A DNA stretch of 64,000 nucleotides, taken from assembly GCA_021325235.1 (NCBI GenBank), contig JAJPHN010000006.1, positions 372,001-436,000 on the forward strand. The letters run 5' to 3'. The notes under the pieces were generated by a model. The model was not told the DNA's origin. It saw only the letters and a list, made by a program, of their open reading frames with translations, and did no database searches. Origin of the DNA: Terriglobia bacterium (GTDB lineage: Bacteria > Acidobacteriota > Terriglobia > Bryobacterales > Bryobacteraceae). The position numbers were made by a program, and so were the translations under genes. How positions within the stretch are numbered: the stretch's first letter is position 1; every line of letters begins with the position of its first letter. Positions 32,032 through 41,639 of this stretch are shown here, one piece after another.

Positions 32032-35007
32032 TCAGAAAGTAAACGCAAAGCCGAGAGTGAATCGCTGCTGCAGATAGGCGTGATCCAGCCCCGCGCGCGT
32101 GATGGTCGCGTCGTAGCCGTCGTCGACGAAATACTTTTTCGTATAGCTGTTGCTGATAAATTCCGGATTCTTGCTCAAGGTCTGCCGCCAGTCCGCATCA
32201 ATGGTAAAGCGCGGCGTAATGCGGTACTTCATGCCGCCACCGTAATTCAGACCGAGCGCGAACACCCCGCCGCCATCAAGCGGAGGTGTGCTGCCGGTCT
32301 CGAACGCCGCTACCAGCAAACCCACATTCTTCAATCCGAGCTTGAAAGGTCCGGCCGGCTTCTTCAATGTGGCGTCCGAAAGCGATGTCAAAATCAAAGC
32401 CGGTCCTCCGGCCACATATACGTGCAGCCGCGAGCGCTTCGGAAGAAAATTCCACAGCAGGTTGTAGTCAAACTGCCGTGTCACCAATCCGGAATGCCCC
32501 TCCTCCAGATACACATCCGGCTTAGTGAAGATATTGGCGTAGTCGTATTTCCCCCGCTGATAGATGTACGTGAACTCGTTTGAAAACCAGTTCCACGTGT
32601 TCAGCGTCAGCGAAACGCCCGCGCTCCAGCCGCCTTCAAACTGGTTTGCTAATCCCGTGGCATAAACCGGAAACTGCTGATTTGGATTCGTCAGCGCATC
32701 CTGCGAAATCGCCAACATGTTTACAAACTCGCGCCTTGCGTGAGGAAAATTCATGTACCCGCCTTGAATCCCGATTTCATAATGCGGCGGATCCCAGCGG
32801 TGCGACTCCTCCAGCGCCTTGGCAGCGCTGTCCGGCTCCGGTGGGGGTGGCACGGATTGCCGTTCCGGTGAAACATTCCCCACGCCCTTGAACCGCGTGC
32901 CCGACTGATCCGTAGTCCGCCAGGCTCCCGTTTCCGGCTTTAGTTGATCCCGCGTTGCAAAGTAAGTCCGCGTCCAGCGCACGCCGGCTACGCCCTGGTA
33001 CACCAGGTTTCCGCGATACACATCGTTGCGCACCGCCAGTACTGTATCGCGTGTGACGCGCTTTAACCGGTTTGGCTTCTCGGCCGGTGTCTCGGGCGTT
33101 GTTCTCGGGTTCGTACAGTCGCTGATGCGCATCACCGCGACCGCGCCATCCGTATGCAGTTGATCGCCCGTCGCGTTATAGAGTCCTTTCGGCACCCAGG
33201 GTCGCGGCACCAGATCCATCGCCTCCACGCAGCCGGTAAACTCCAGGTCGTCCACCACCTTCGCCCGCTCATTATCGATGTACCCGTCGATCACATGGAT
33301 AAACGTCTTCTGCTTTCTGGAGAACGCAATGCCGATATCCTGCGTCGACGAAGAGGTCAGCACTGTCTGCCCGTCATACTTCGTCAGCGGATCGAAAACC
33401 CGCAGATGATGCCTCGAAGCGAACGTGTCCGTGGTCTTGGTGAGCGTGAAGATCGGTGGCCGTTCGTCGAGCAGCAGCGTCGACATGGGCGCCTGATTGT
33501 AAATCTCATTTCCACCCACGGTCTTCATCGTTAAAAACGTCGAACCCGCCGTCAGTGTGTCCACCGCGATCCAACCCGCCGCCTTGAATGCGCGCCGCAG
33601 TCCTTCCGCCGATCCGATAAAAACCAGGTTCGTGATGTCCGAAGGCTTGTTCGAGCCTTTTGTCGCCGTGCGAAATGGCAGATTGCGGACCATCTGTGTC
33701 AGCCGCCGCTGATCCTCCGCTTCGCCCGGAAATTCCGCTACAGCCCGAGGATAAGTCTTCGCCGTGATCAGCGGTTCCGTGAATTCGATCAGCAACTCCG
33801 TGCCGGCCGGATACAGAATCTCCGGTTCGGCGAAACCGAGAGCGGCCGTTGCCGCCGAGGCTGTGAACAAATACGAAACCGGGTCGAGCGTCGCAACGGA
33901 TTCAATCTTGCTCTCCGCCGAATACCCGAGCGTGCCGGTGGCTCGTACGCCTTCTACCGTCCCATTCTTCACGGCCTCCCGCGAGTTCTCCACCTGGTAC
34001 AAGCGCGTATGCACCGCAAGCGTCGTACCGTCCGGCAGCTTCACCGAATCGAATTCCACCGTAAGCGCAGCCGTCTCGTGCGCCACTCCCAGACCTACCC
34101 CGTGCGCGTTCGTGAGCTTGCCCTCGAATTCGCTTCCCTGCGGCAACAGAATCCGATCTTCCACCGTGCCGGGCGAGATCAGCACCGCGTGTACCGGATC
34201 GCCTGTTTTCGCCTTTGCCGAATCGAGCGGTTCGAGTAAGCGAACATTGAGCCGCGTTCCGGCCGGAATGCCGCTTACCGAATGCAGCAGCTTGCTGGGC
34301 CAACTCATCCGGTTCCCGTCCGGTCCGGTAATCGTCATCATCTCGCCGTCCGTGCGCCAGGTTCCCGCACGGAAGCCGTCGGTCGGATCGCCCACCAGCG
34401 CCGTCCCGTTCCGTTCGAACTGCGCATAGTGCCCGTTCACGAACCGCGCGTCGTAGATTCTGTCGGTTCCTTCTGCCAGCAGGGAAGTAAGCGGGACGGT
34501 CTTGCGCGGTCCCGCGGGTCCAGCAGTGTACGCCAGCGAATCACCCTCAATCACGCCGTCGCGCGCGCCCGAAATGAAGCCGTGCACGGCGTGCAACCCG
34601 GCCACCGCAATCGCCGGCTGCGAGCTACCCGTTCTGCCGTTCAGCACGAATGCCCACGACCCGTCGGCGAGTTCGTGTTCAGTGACCGTTGCCGAGCGAA
34701 GGTCGATCGCACCCAGATCCCGATACTTACGCGTCGCGCCCTCATAGAACCGCAGATGCGGCTCTCCCGAACTCTTCCGATCGCTGTTCGCAACCAGCAC
34801 CAGCGCGTTCTGGCCGCCCATAACGGGCCACGCCGCGATTGCATGCTGGGCGACCCGCTTCTCTTTGCCAGCTACGGTTACAACCGCCGGACCGGTTAAA
34901 GTATCACCTTTCTTTTCAACCCGAATACTCTGATAAACAGCGGTTTGCCCGAACAGGACAGAGCTGGCAAATAGAAAGTAACACCACAAGCGCGATTTTC
35001 CGGTCAC
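32032..35007 (-). CDS. LssY_C domain protein with C-terminal outer-membrane beta-barrel
   Basis: The GTG at 35007 gives a signal peptide (LWCYFLFASSVLFGQ) in a 991-residue product. The first 430 residues are beta-rich, with a segment reading RLNVRLLEPLDSAKAKTGDPV and DRILLPQGSEFEGKL that resembles acidobacterial pilus/secretion-like modules. An LssY C-terminal-type domain follows (about 440-660) with DITNLVFIGSAEGLRRAFKAAGW and DIGIAFSRKQKTFIHVIDGY. The last 250 residues alternate in beta-barrel fashion (YEIGIQGGYMNF) and end with terminal Phe in FTLGFAFTF, the outer-membrane insertion signature. It is probably an outer-membrane protein. The role is unknown. Confidence 0.75.
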   Translation of the reverse strand: MTGKSRLWCYFLFASSVLFGQTAVYQSIRVEKKGDTLTGPAVVTVAGKEKRVAQHAIAAWPVMGGQNALVLVANSDRKSSGEPHLRFYEGATRKYRDLGAIDLRSATVTEHELADGSWAFVLNGRTGSSQPAIAVAGLHAVHGFISGARDGVIEGDSLAYTAGPAGPRKTVPLTSLLAEGTDRIYDARFVNGHYAQFERNGTALVGDPTDGFRAGTWRTDGEMMTITGPDGNRMSWPSKLLHSVSGIPAGTRLNVRLLEPLDSAKAKTGDPVHAVLISPGTVEDRILLPQGSEFEGKLTNAHGVGLGVAHETAALTVEFDSVKLPDGTTLAVHTRLYQVENSREAVKNGTVEGVRATGTLGYSAESKIESVATLDPVSYLFTASAATAALGFAEPEILYPAGTELLIEFTEPLITAKTYPRAVAEFPGEAEDQRRLTQMVRNLPFRTATKGSNKPSDITNLVFIGSAEGLRRAFKAAGWIAVDTLTAGSTFLTMKTVGGNEIYNQAPMSTLLLDERPPIFTLTKTTDTFASRHHLRVFDPLTKYDGQTVLTSSSTQDIGIAFSRKQKTFIHVIDGYIDNERAKVVDDLEFTGCVEAMDLVPRPWVPKGLYNATGDQLHTDGAVAVMRISDCTNPRTTPETPAEKPNRLKRVTRDTVLAVRNDVYRGNLVYQGVAGVRWTRTYFATRDQLKPETGAWRTTDQSGTRFKGVGNVSPERQSVPPPPEPDSAAKALEESHRWDPPHYEIGIQGGYMNFPHARREFVNMLAISQDALTNPNQQFPVYATGLANQFEGGWSAGVSLTLNTWNWFSNEFTYIYQRGKYDYANIFTKPDVYLEEGHSGLVTRQFDYNLLWNFLPKRSRLHVYVAGGPALILTSLSDATLKKPAGPFKLGLKNVGLLVAAFETGSTPPLDGGGVFALGLNYGGGMKYRITPRFTIDADWRQTLSKNPEFISNSYTKKYFVDDGYDATITRAGLDHAYLQQRFTLGFAFTF

Positions 35008-35043
35008 GTACTATCGTACAAACCATGCCCGCGCTGGCTCTGA

Positions 35044-35370
35044 TCAGCGATTCGATCTTTCTTCCGCGTCGCGTGTCGGACCGGTGTCCGCCGCCCAGTC
35101 CTCCGCCGGTTTCCCGCCCACGTTGGTCAGTCCCAACCGGCCGTCTTCCGGCTGCATGGTCTCGAATCCGTCTGTGTCGAGCAGTTCTTCTTTCGGGTCG
35201 AAGCGATCCGAGGACGAGTGCGCAATCGACGACTCCCCGCCGAAGCTGGTCGTATCCACCGTCGGCTGTGCATCGCCGGAACCGAGTTCGTCCGGGCGCG
35301 CCTGATTGTCGCCCGTATCCAAGCGATCGCCGCGTTTAATCGTGCTGTCAGGTTTGGAAGGCACGATCAT
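35044..35370 (-). CDS. Small hydrophilic protein, unknown
   Basis: The 108-residue acidic protein is rich in Asp, Gly, Ser and Thr (starts MIVPSKPDSTIKRGDRLDTG) and has no membrane or signal segment. GGAGGGAG lies a few bases before its ATG at 35370, a strong ribosome-binding sequence that supports the call. It precedes the large beta-barrel gene by 36 bases. It looks intrinsically disordered. No family recognised. Confidence 0.5.
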   Translation of the reverse strand: MIVPSKPDSTIKRGDRLDTGDNQARPDELGSGDAQPTVDTTSFGGESSIAHSSSDRFDPKEELLDTDGFETMQPEDGRLGLTNVGGKPAEDWAADTGPTRDAEERSNR

Positions 35371-35394
35371 TTGACTCCCTCCGCCTGCCGCCGG

Positions 35395-35412
35395 TGACGT
35401 GTTAAAACGTCA
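35395..35412. promoter_or_regulatory. Inverted repeat in divergent intergenic region
   Basis: TGACGT (35395-35400) and ACGTCA (35407-35412) are perfect inverted arms separated by GTTAAA, ending eight bases before the ATG at 35421. The site lies between two divergent starts and overlaps the place where a promoter for the right-hand gene would be. An operator role is inferred from symmetry and position only. Confidence 0.35.
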
Positions 35413-35420
35413 TTAGTTTC

Positions 35421-36227
35421 ATGAGCGGGATTTGTGTAGCCAAAGCAGCGTGCGCTTTGTTGCTGGCGGCCGGGATGACTCTGGGCGGCCAGGAGACGCC
35501 CTCCCAGGCCGAACAGGATCGCATGATCTCCGCCATGCGCGATTACGCTGCCGATTACACCGCCAAATTGCCCAACTTCATCTGCCAGGAAGTCGTCTCT
35601 CAGTTCGAAGCCGGCCGCAAACCGACCAAGTGGAAACAGGGCGACACCCTGACATCCAAACTGATCTACAACAACGGCAAAGAAGAACGAACTTTGCTGC
35701 TCGTCAACGACAAAAGTGTGGACGGTAACCACCGCGGCTGGCGCAGACCGCTCACCACCGCCGGCGAATTCGGCCTCTGGCTCACCAATGTCTTCGATCC
35801 CGCCACCCAGACCCGCTTCACCTGGGCGGGCTGGGAAGATCTAAGCGGCCACCATCTCGCAAAATTCGACTACGCCGTCAGCCAGGAGCATTCCACGTTG
35901 AGCCTGAGCCTCAGCGATCTTGCAACGGCCGTTGTCGCCTATCACGGCACCGTATGGGCCGATCCGCAGACCGGCGACGTTTGGAAAATCGTCACCGAAG
36001 CCCAGGACATCCCCAAAGCCGTCCGCACCCGCAGTTCCGTCACCACCATCGACTACAACGCCGTGCCCATCGGCGGCAAAACATATCTGCTGCCGGTCAG
36101 CGCGGAGGTGATCATGGCCACCGACACCAATCACATCCGCAACGAGATGCGCTTCGAAGCCTACCGAAAATTCGAAGCCGAATCGACCATCAGTTTCGGC
36201 GACGGATCGGCAGGGCCCAAGCAGTAG
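35421..36227 (+). CDS. Secreted protein with LPNFICQE motif, unknown
   Basis: The 268-residue protein has a signal peptide (about residues 1-23, cleavage near LGGQ) and then a helix with MRDYAADYTAKLPNFICQEV. The LPNFxC(Q/R)E pattern followed by a long beta-sheet region (GDVWKIVTEAQDIPKAV, YLLPVSAEVIM) recurs in many exported Acidobacteriota proteins of unknown function. The single Cys after the helix may be structural. It is convergent with an amidase, three bases apart. Confidence 0.78.
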   Translation: MSGICVAKAACALLLAAGMTLGGQETPSQAEQDRMISAMRDYAADYTAKLPNFICQEVVSQFEAGRKPTKWKQGDTLTSKLIYNNGKEERTLLLVNDKSVDGNHRGWRRPLTTAGEFGLWLTNVFDPATQTRFTWAGWEDLSGHHLAKFDYAVSQEHSTLSLSLSDLATAVVAYHGTVWADPQTGDVWKIVTEAQDIPKAVRTRSSVTTIDYNAVPIGGKTYLLPVSAEVIMATDTNHIRNEMRFEAYRKFEAESTISFGDGSAGPKQ

Positions 36228-36230
36228 CCG

Positions 36231-37604
36231 CTACGGCGCTCTCCAACCGCCAAACTCTTCCTCAATTGCACTCGCCACGGCCAGTGCCGTCATATCCTCC
36301 CAGGGCCGGGCGATGATCTGAACATTGATCGGCAGATTCATCGATTCGGCACAGCGCACCGTAGCTGCCGGAGCACCCGCCAGGTTCCAGGCCATGGTGT
36401 AGCTGAAGCCTTCGAAGTTCGCCACGATTGCTGAGTGGCCATGCTCGAGCGCCGGTTGCGTGTAAACGGGCGATAGCACTACGTCATATCGCTCAAAAAA
36501 ATTGTGCAAGCCAGCCCGATACTCATCCCATCGGCTCCAGAGACGCGACAATTCCTGCGCCTGAACCCGGCGCGATCGCAGATGAGTCAAGAACGCTGTC
36601 TGCAGAGGATGCACTCGCTCGCTGCCGGCCGCCTCCAGATACTGATCTATTCCGCGCGCTCCATCTGCCCCCAGAATTGAGAGTTCGAGATCATAGGCAT
36701 TCTCCAGTCCTGGTGGCCGGCGTTCCTCCACCTGCGCGCCCGCTTCCTCCAGAAACGCCGCGCAGTTGCGCACCGCCGTCGCCACCGGTTCTGCGCACCT
36801 CGCAAAGCCATTGTCCGTGAAAAACGCGACCCGCAAGCCGTCCAGATCGCGCGACTCGACCAGTGGAATTGGCATAGCGCGGAAATCTTCCCGGTCCGGA
36901 AACGCCAGCAGTTCCATAGCAAGCTGTAGATCCTCTACATACCGCGCCATCGGCCCGATATTCCAGAGCGATTCGAACCAGAGTCCGGCCGGCGGAACGT
37001 GGCCTGTGCGCGGCATCCGTCCGCTGGTCGGCTTGATGCTCGCAATACCGCAAAACGCGGCCGGAATCCGCACGCTGCCCAGGCAGTCGCTTCCCAGCCC
37101 CAGCGGCGATCCGCACGCTGCGATCAACGCCGATTCGCCCCCGCTGCTGCCGCCCGGCGTTCGCGTCACATCATACGGATTGTTTGTGCGCCCGAAGATC
37201 AGGTTGTCCGTCTCGAAAGAAAAGAGCAGATCCGGCAGATTCGTCTTGGCGATCGGAATCGCCCCCGCGGCACGCAATCGCGCCACCACCGTCGCATCGC
37301 GCTCCGCCGCCTCAGCTTCCCGCCGCCCGAGCGTTCCCGCGGTCGTGCGCACCCCCGCCACATCCATCGAGTCTTTTACCGAGAAGGGAACTCCGTGCAG
37401 CGGGCCGATTCGTCCTCCGGCCGCCACTTGCCGGTCCGCGCGTGCCGCACTCTCCTTTGCCGCGGACGTCAGTAACTCGACCACAGCATTCAGCCCTCGA
37501 TTGATCCGCGCAATCTGATCGAGCTCCGCCTCGACAAGTTCGGTTGCGGAAATCTCCCCCGCGGCCACCAGCGCCGCCATCCTTTTCGCACTGAGTTCGA
37601 GCAA
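36231..37604 (-). CDS. Amidase signature family enzyme
   Basis: The 457-residue cytoplasmic-looking amidase has the Ser-cisSer-Lys triad regions FSVKDSMDVAGVRTT, TPGGSSGGESALIAACGS and LGSDCLGSVRIPAAF. It lacks a signal peptide, unlike the amidase at 21772-23232, and ends with a C-terminal domain of about 180 residues typical of fatty-acid-amide or general aliphatic amidases. The substrate is unknown. It is divergent from the TPR-ASPIC gene across 68 bases. Confidence 0.9.
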   Translation of the reverse strand: MLELSAKRMAALVAAGEISATELVEAELDQIARINRGLNAVVELLTSAAKESAARADRQVAAGGRIGPLHGVPFSVKDSMDVAGVRTTAGTLGRREAEAAERDATVVARLRAAGAIPIAKTNLPDLLFSFETDNLIFGRTNNPYDVTRTPGGSSGGESALIAACGSPLGLGSDCLGSVRIPAAFCGIASIKPTSGRMPRTGHVPPAGLWFESLWNIGPMARYVEDLQLAMELLAFPDREDFRAMPIPLVESRDLDGLRVAFFTDNGFARCAEPVATAVRNCAAFLEEAGAQVEERRPPGLENAYDLELSILGADGARGIDQYLEAAGSERVHPLQTAFLTHLRSRRVQAQELSRLWSRWDEYRAGLHNFFERYDVVLSPVYTQPALEHGHSAIVANFEGFSYTMAWNLAGAPAATVRCAESMNLPINVQIIARPWEDMTALAVASAIEEEFGGWRAP

Positions 37605-37672
37605 GCAAATAATCTACCAGCGCAATGTGCCCCGCCATCACAGCAGATACACTAGGAGCGTTACAAACCAGC

Positions 37673-40600
37673 ATGAACGTGTTTCGGATCGCGGGCCTCG
37701 TCGCCGTCGTTTGCTCGTTGCTTCTCCTTGGCGTAGAGCGCGTAACTCCCGCCGATCAGCAACTCTGGGAATACCGCAATCTCGGCAAAGCCTTCTACGA
37801 GAATCCCGACACCCACGTGCAGGCCGTCGAGGAACTGAAGAAAGCGCTCGATCTGAAGCCCGATTCCGTACGCGAACGCATCAACTACGGCCTTGCATTG
37901 CTACGCGCCGGGCAGACCGACAAAGGCGTCGCCGAGCTGCTTCAGGCTCAGAAGCAGGATCCCTCGTTGCCCCACACCTGGTTCAATCTCGGCATCGTCT
38001 ATAAAAACAACGCCGACTACGACAAGGCAATCGAGCAGTTTCGCGGCATGATTAAACTCGCGCCGAATGAACCTGCCGGACACTACAACTTAGCCGCCGT
38101 CCTGCGCTCACGCGGCGATACAGATGCCGCGCTGCCGGAATTTCTCGAAGCCGAGCGACTCAATCCGAATCTCGCAGGTCCTCATTTCCAGCTCTTCACG
38201 CTCTATCAGCGCATGGGCAAAAAAGATGATGCCGCGCGCGAGCGCAAGCTCTTCGAAGAAGCCAAGAAGCGCGACGAGGGCGCCGCCGTTCCCGAAAACA
38301 TGGAGTGGTGTTTCTACGCCGAGCTCTACGATCCGCGCGATCCGCGGCCTACCGCCCTCGCAACCAACACCCGCTACGACGATCATCCGCTGAGCCAGGG
38401 TTGGGATCCGGCTCATTCCGGCTTAGTACTTATCGACGCCGACAGCAGCGAGCATGCTGATCTGCTGGCCTGGTCCGCTGACAGGATCGCTCTTTACCGG
38501 CACGGCGCAATCGAACAAAAGCAAACCGGTCTCGAAGGAATTAAAGGTGTGCTGGACGTTGCGGCCGGCGATTTCGACAACGACGGCTTTCCCGATCTCT
38601 GTGTCCTTACCGCCGACGCCGCGATCTTGTTCCACAACGATCACGGCCAATTCCGAAAGTTCGCCGAGCTTCCGGGCACCGCCGGCGCAACCCGCGCCAT
38701 CTGGTTCGATTACGACCACGACAACGACCTCGATCTGCTGCTCTTCGGTCCGCATCCGGTGCTGATGCGCAACGACGGCGAGAACAAGTTCGAAGACAAG
38801 GGTCCCGCATTCCCCTTCGTCAAAGGCGATGCGCTCAGTGCGGCTCCCTTCGCCGTCCGTGGCGATACCGCAGCGCGCGATCTGGTCGTCTCTTATGCGG
38901 ATCGCCCGGCCGTCCTCTATCGCGACAAGCTCAACGGCATGTTCGAAGCGACTGATCTGCCGCAAATCCCGGCCGGTTCTGCCATGCTCGCGGCCGAAGA
39001 CGTCAACCACGACGGATTGCTCGACCTGGTCGCCTACGCGCCACAACCTCTGACAATCATCAACGCCGCCAAAGACGTGAACGCGCCCGCCGTTTTCAAA
39101 GTTCTCGATAAAGCCCAACTTCCGCCATCGCCCCTCCGCGCCGACTTCAACGGTGACACCCGCGAGGATTACGCCCGCATTCTGCCCGACGGCAGCCTGC
39201 ATGTCTATACCAATGCCTCCGCCGATCAGCACTGGTCAACCGTCTCGATTCGCGGCCAGAAAAACATCAAACTGGCAAACAATTCGACGATCGAGATGAA
39301 GTCCGGCGCCTATTACGGAAAACGCATTTCGCAAGGTGTGCCCATCGCGTTCCCCGTTGACGACCGCGCCGACATCGATACCATCCGCATCACCTGGCCC
39401 AACGGTCTCATCCAGAACGAGCCCCGCCAGAAACGCGGCGAGCTGCTCAAAATTCCCGAAGCCCAGCGCCTCTCCGGTTCCTGCCCGATGATCTTCACCT
39501 GGAATGGCGAGAAATTCCAGTTCATCACCGACGTACTCGGTGTCGCGCCGCTCGGAGCCAGCTCAGGCGACGGTCATTACTTCCCGGTCGATCACGACGA
39601 ATACATCCAGATCCCCGGTTCCGCGCTCAAACTCCGCAACGGCAAATATCAGGTCCACATCACGGAAGAACTGCATGAAGTCTCGTACCTCGATCAGGTG
39701 AAATTGATCGCCGTCGATCATCCTGCCGCCCAAAGCATCTACACCAACGACAAATTTAAGTCCCCGCCGTACCCTGAGTTCCGTCTCTTCGGCGCCGAAA
39801 AGAAAATCCATCCGCTCCGCGCCACCGATGCTCATGGCGTCGATGCCACCGCCCGCGTGCAGGCGCTCGATCATCGCTACCCCGATGCATTCCGGCATAA
39901 CAGCGCCGGCGTCGCCGAACTGCACACGCTCGATCTCGGTTTCGGCAGTGCCGCCCGCGACAACAAAGCAGCTTTGGTCCTGAATGGCTGGGTCGACTGG
40001 GCCGACGGCAGCACGTTCCTCGGCGCCGCGCAAAGCGGTCACGGGCTGATCTTTCCCTATCTGCAGGTGAAAGACGCCGCGGGCCAATGGAAAACCGTCG
40101 TCGCTGACATGGGCATCCCGTCCGGCAAGCCGAAGACCATCGTCGTCGATCTCGCCGGTAAATTTCTGTCGCCGTCGCGCGAAGTCCGGATCGTCACGAA
40201 CCTCTGCGTCTATTGGGACGAAGTCTTCCTCATCGAAAATTCCGCCGCGCCGCAAGTACGCATGGCGCAGCTCGATGCTTCACAAGCCCAACTCCATTTC
40301 CGCGGCTTCTCCAGGCCGGTCATCGATCCCGCACGCCAGCAGCCCGAACAGTTTCTCTACGACCAGGTGCGGCCCGTCTCGAGCTGGAATCCCACGCGCG
40401 GCCGTTACACCCGTTACGGCGACGTTCTCCCGCTGGTCAAAAACATCGACGATGAGATGGTCATCATGGGTTCCGGCGATGAGTTGATGCTCGAGTACTC
40501 CGCCTCCGACCTGCCCGCGCTTGCACCCGGCTGGACCCGCGATTTCCTGCTCCTCGTCGATGGCTGGGCCAAGGACTCCGATGCCAACACCGCCTTCAGC

Positions 40601-40759
40601 GAAAGCGTTCTTCCGCTTCCGTTCCACGCTATGAGCGCTTATCCGTATCCTAAAGCCGAAGCGTATCCAAACGATCCCGAGCACCAGCGCTACCTTCGCG
40701 AATACCTGACCCGGCCGGCTCTCGAATTAATCCGCCCGCTCGCACATACCGGTTACTGA
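37673..40759 (+). CDS. TPR-FG-GAP/VCBS-ASPIC (UnbV) secreted protein
   Basis: The start at 37673 (MNVFRIAGLVAVVCSLLLLG) provides a signal or anchor in a 1028-residue protein. TPR repeats fill about 30-200 (for example HTWFNLGIVYKNNADYDKAI). Then come FG-GAP/VCBS-type calcium loops: DFDNDGFPDL, DYDHDNDLDL, DVNHDGLLDL, DFNGDTREDY. An ASPIC/UnbV domain (about 520-560) follows with TIRITWPNGLIQNE. The last 450 residues form an unassigned beta-rich region. Similar CRTAC1-like proteins are exported and may bind surface polymers. A Nif3-like gene starts three bases later. Confidence 0.85.
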   Translation: MNVFRIAGLVAVVCSLLLLGVERVTPADQQLWEYRNLGKAFYENPDTHVQAVEELKKALDLKPDSVRERINYGLALLRAGQTDKGVAELLQAQKQDPSLPHTWFNLGIVYKNNADYDKAIEQFRGMIKLAPNEPAGHYNLAAVLRSRGDTDAALPEFLEAERLNPNLAGPHFQLFTLYQRMGKKDDAARERKLFEEAKKRDEGAAVPENMEWCFYAELYDPRDPRPTALATNTRYDDHPLSQGWDPAHSGLVLIDADSSEHADLLAWSADRIALYRHGAIEQKQTGLEGIKGVLDVAAGDFDNDGFPDLCVLTADAAILFHNDHGQFRKFAELPGTAGATRAIWFDYDHDNDLDLLLFGPHPVLMRNDGENKFEDKGPAFPFVKGDALSAAPFAVRGDTAARDLVVSYADRPAVLYRDKLNGMFEATDLPQIPAGSAMLAAEDVNHDGLLDLVAYAPQPLTIINAAKDVNAPAVFKVLDKAQLPPSPLRADFNGDTREDYARILPDGSLHVYTNASADQHWSTVSIRGQKNIKLANNSTIEMKSGAYYGKRISQGVPIAFPVDDRADIDTIRITWPNGLIQNEPRQKRGELLKIPEAQRLSGSCPMIFTWNGEKFQFITDVLGVAPLGASSGDGHYFPVDHDEYIQIPGSALKLRNGKYQVHITEELHEVSYLDQVKLIAVDHPAAQSIYTNDKFKSPPYPEFRLFGAEKKIHPLRATDAHGVDATARVQALDHRYPDAFRHNSAGVAELHTLDLGFGSAARDNKAALVLNGWVDWADGSTFLGAAQSGHGLIFPYLQVKDAAGQWKTVVADMGIPSGKPKTIVVDLAGKFLSPSREVRIVTNLCVYWDEVFLIENSAAPQVRMAQLDASQAQLHFRGFSRPVIDPARQQPEQFLYDQVRPVSSWNPTRGRYTRYGDVLPLVKNIDDEMVIMGSGDELMLEYSASDLPALAPGWTRDFLLLVDGWAKDSDANTAFSESVLPLPFHAMSAYPYPKAEAYPNDPEHQRYLREYLTRPALELIRPLAHTGY

Positions 40760-40762
40760 TTC

Positions 40763-41617
40763 ATGAAACTCGCTCTTCTCGTCCTCGCTGCCACATCGCT
40801 CCAGGCGCAGCAAACCATCACCGCCCGCCAGGTCATCGATCGCATTCAGCAGCATCTCGGCGTTACGCTCCCGGCAAACACCGTCGACACCTTTAAAGCC
40901 GGTAATCCCGACGAGCCGGTGAAAGGCATTGCCGTAACCATGATGGCAACCTACGACGTCCTCGAACGTGCCGCGCGCGCGGGCAACACTCTGGTCATCA
41001 CGCACGAGCCAACCTTCTACAACCATCTCGACAAGACCAGCGATCTCGAAAAGCAAGACGATCCCGTTCTCGCAGCCAAGCAGAAATTCATCACCGATCA
41101 TCACCTCGTGGTCTGGCGCTTTCACGATGGCTGGCATCTGCACAATCCCGATGGCATTCTGCTCGGCATGACCAGGGCTCTCGGCTGGCAAAGATACCAG
41201 AATGCGGACCAGCCCCACTTGTTCCAGTTGCCCGAAACCTCGCTCAGCGAGCTCGCCGCCAGCGTGAAGTCAAAACTCAACATCAACGTCCTTCGCGTCG
41301 TGGGCGACCGCAATCTCCGTGTCGCGAAAGTCGCCATGCTGCCCGGCGCTGCCGGGTCCGCGAAGCAGATTCAGCTACTCGAGCGCCCTGACGTCGAGGC
41401 ACTCGTGATCGGCGAAACTCCCGAATGGGAAACTGTCGAATACGTGGCCGACGCCGCCTCCGAAAGCCGCCATAAAGCGCTTCTCATTCTCGGCCACATT
41501 CCCTCCGAACAAGCCGGCATGGAAGAATGCACAGCCTGGCTGCGCGGCTTCATCTCCGAGGTGCCTGTCACCTTCGTCCCGGCCAAAGAACCCTTCTGGC
41601 TGCCCGGCTCGCGCTGA
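40763..41617 (+). CDS. Nif3-like protein with signal peptide
   Basis: The 284-residue protein has Nif3/GTP cyclohydrolase I type 2-like features: an N-terminal PVKGIAVTMMATYDVLERAA, a metal-site-like ITHEPTFYNHLD, and a C-terminal HKALLILGHIPSEQAGMEEC. Most Nif3 proteins are cytoplasmic dinuclear-metal hexamers of uncertain function, but this one begins MKLALLVLAATSLQAQQ, a signal peptide. The first catalytic site therefore may act in the periplasm. It follows the TPR-ASPIC gene by three bases and precedes the rhamnose operon by 73. Confidence 0.82.
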   Translation: MKLALLVLAATSLQAQQTITARQVIDRIQQHLGVTLPANTVDTFKAGNPDEPVKGIAVTMMATYDVLERAARAGNTLVITHEPTFYNHLDKTSDLEKQDDPVLAAKQKFITDHHLVVWRFHDGWHLHNPDGILLGMTRALGWQRYQNADQPHLFQLPETSLSELAASVKSKLNINVLRVVGDRNLRVAKVAMLPGAAGSAKQIQLLERPDVEALVIGETPEWETVEYVADAASESRHKALLILGHIPSEQAGMEECTAWLRGFISEVPVTFVPAKEPFWLPGSR

Positions 41618-41639
41618 ACGTTTCGCATTGTAAACCGCG

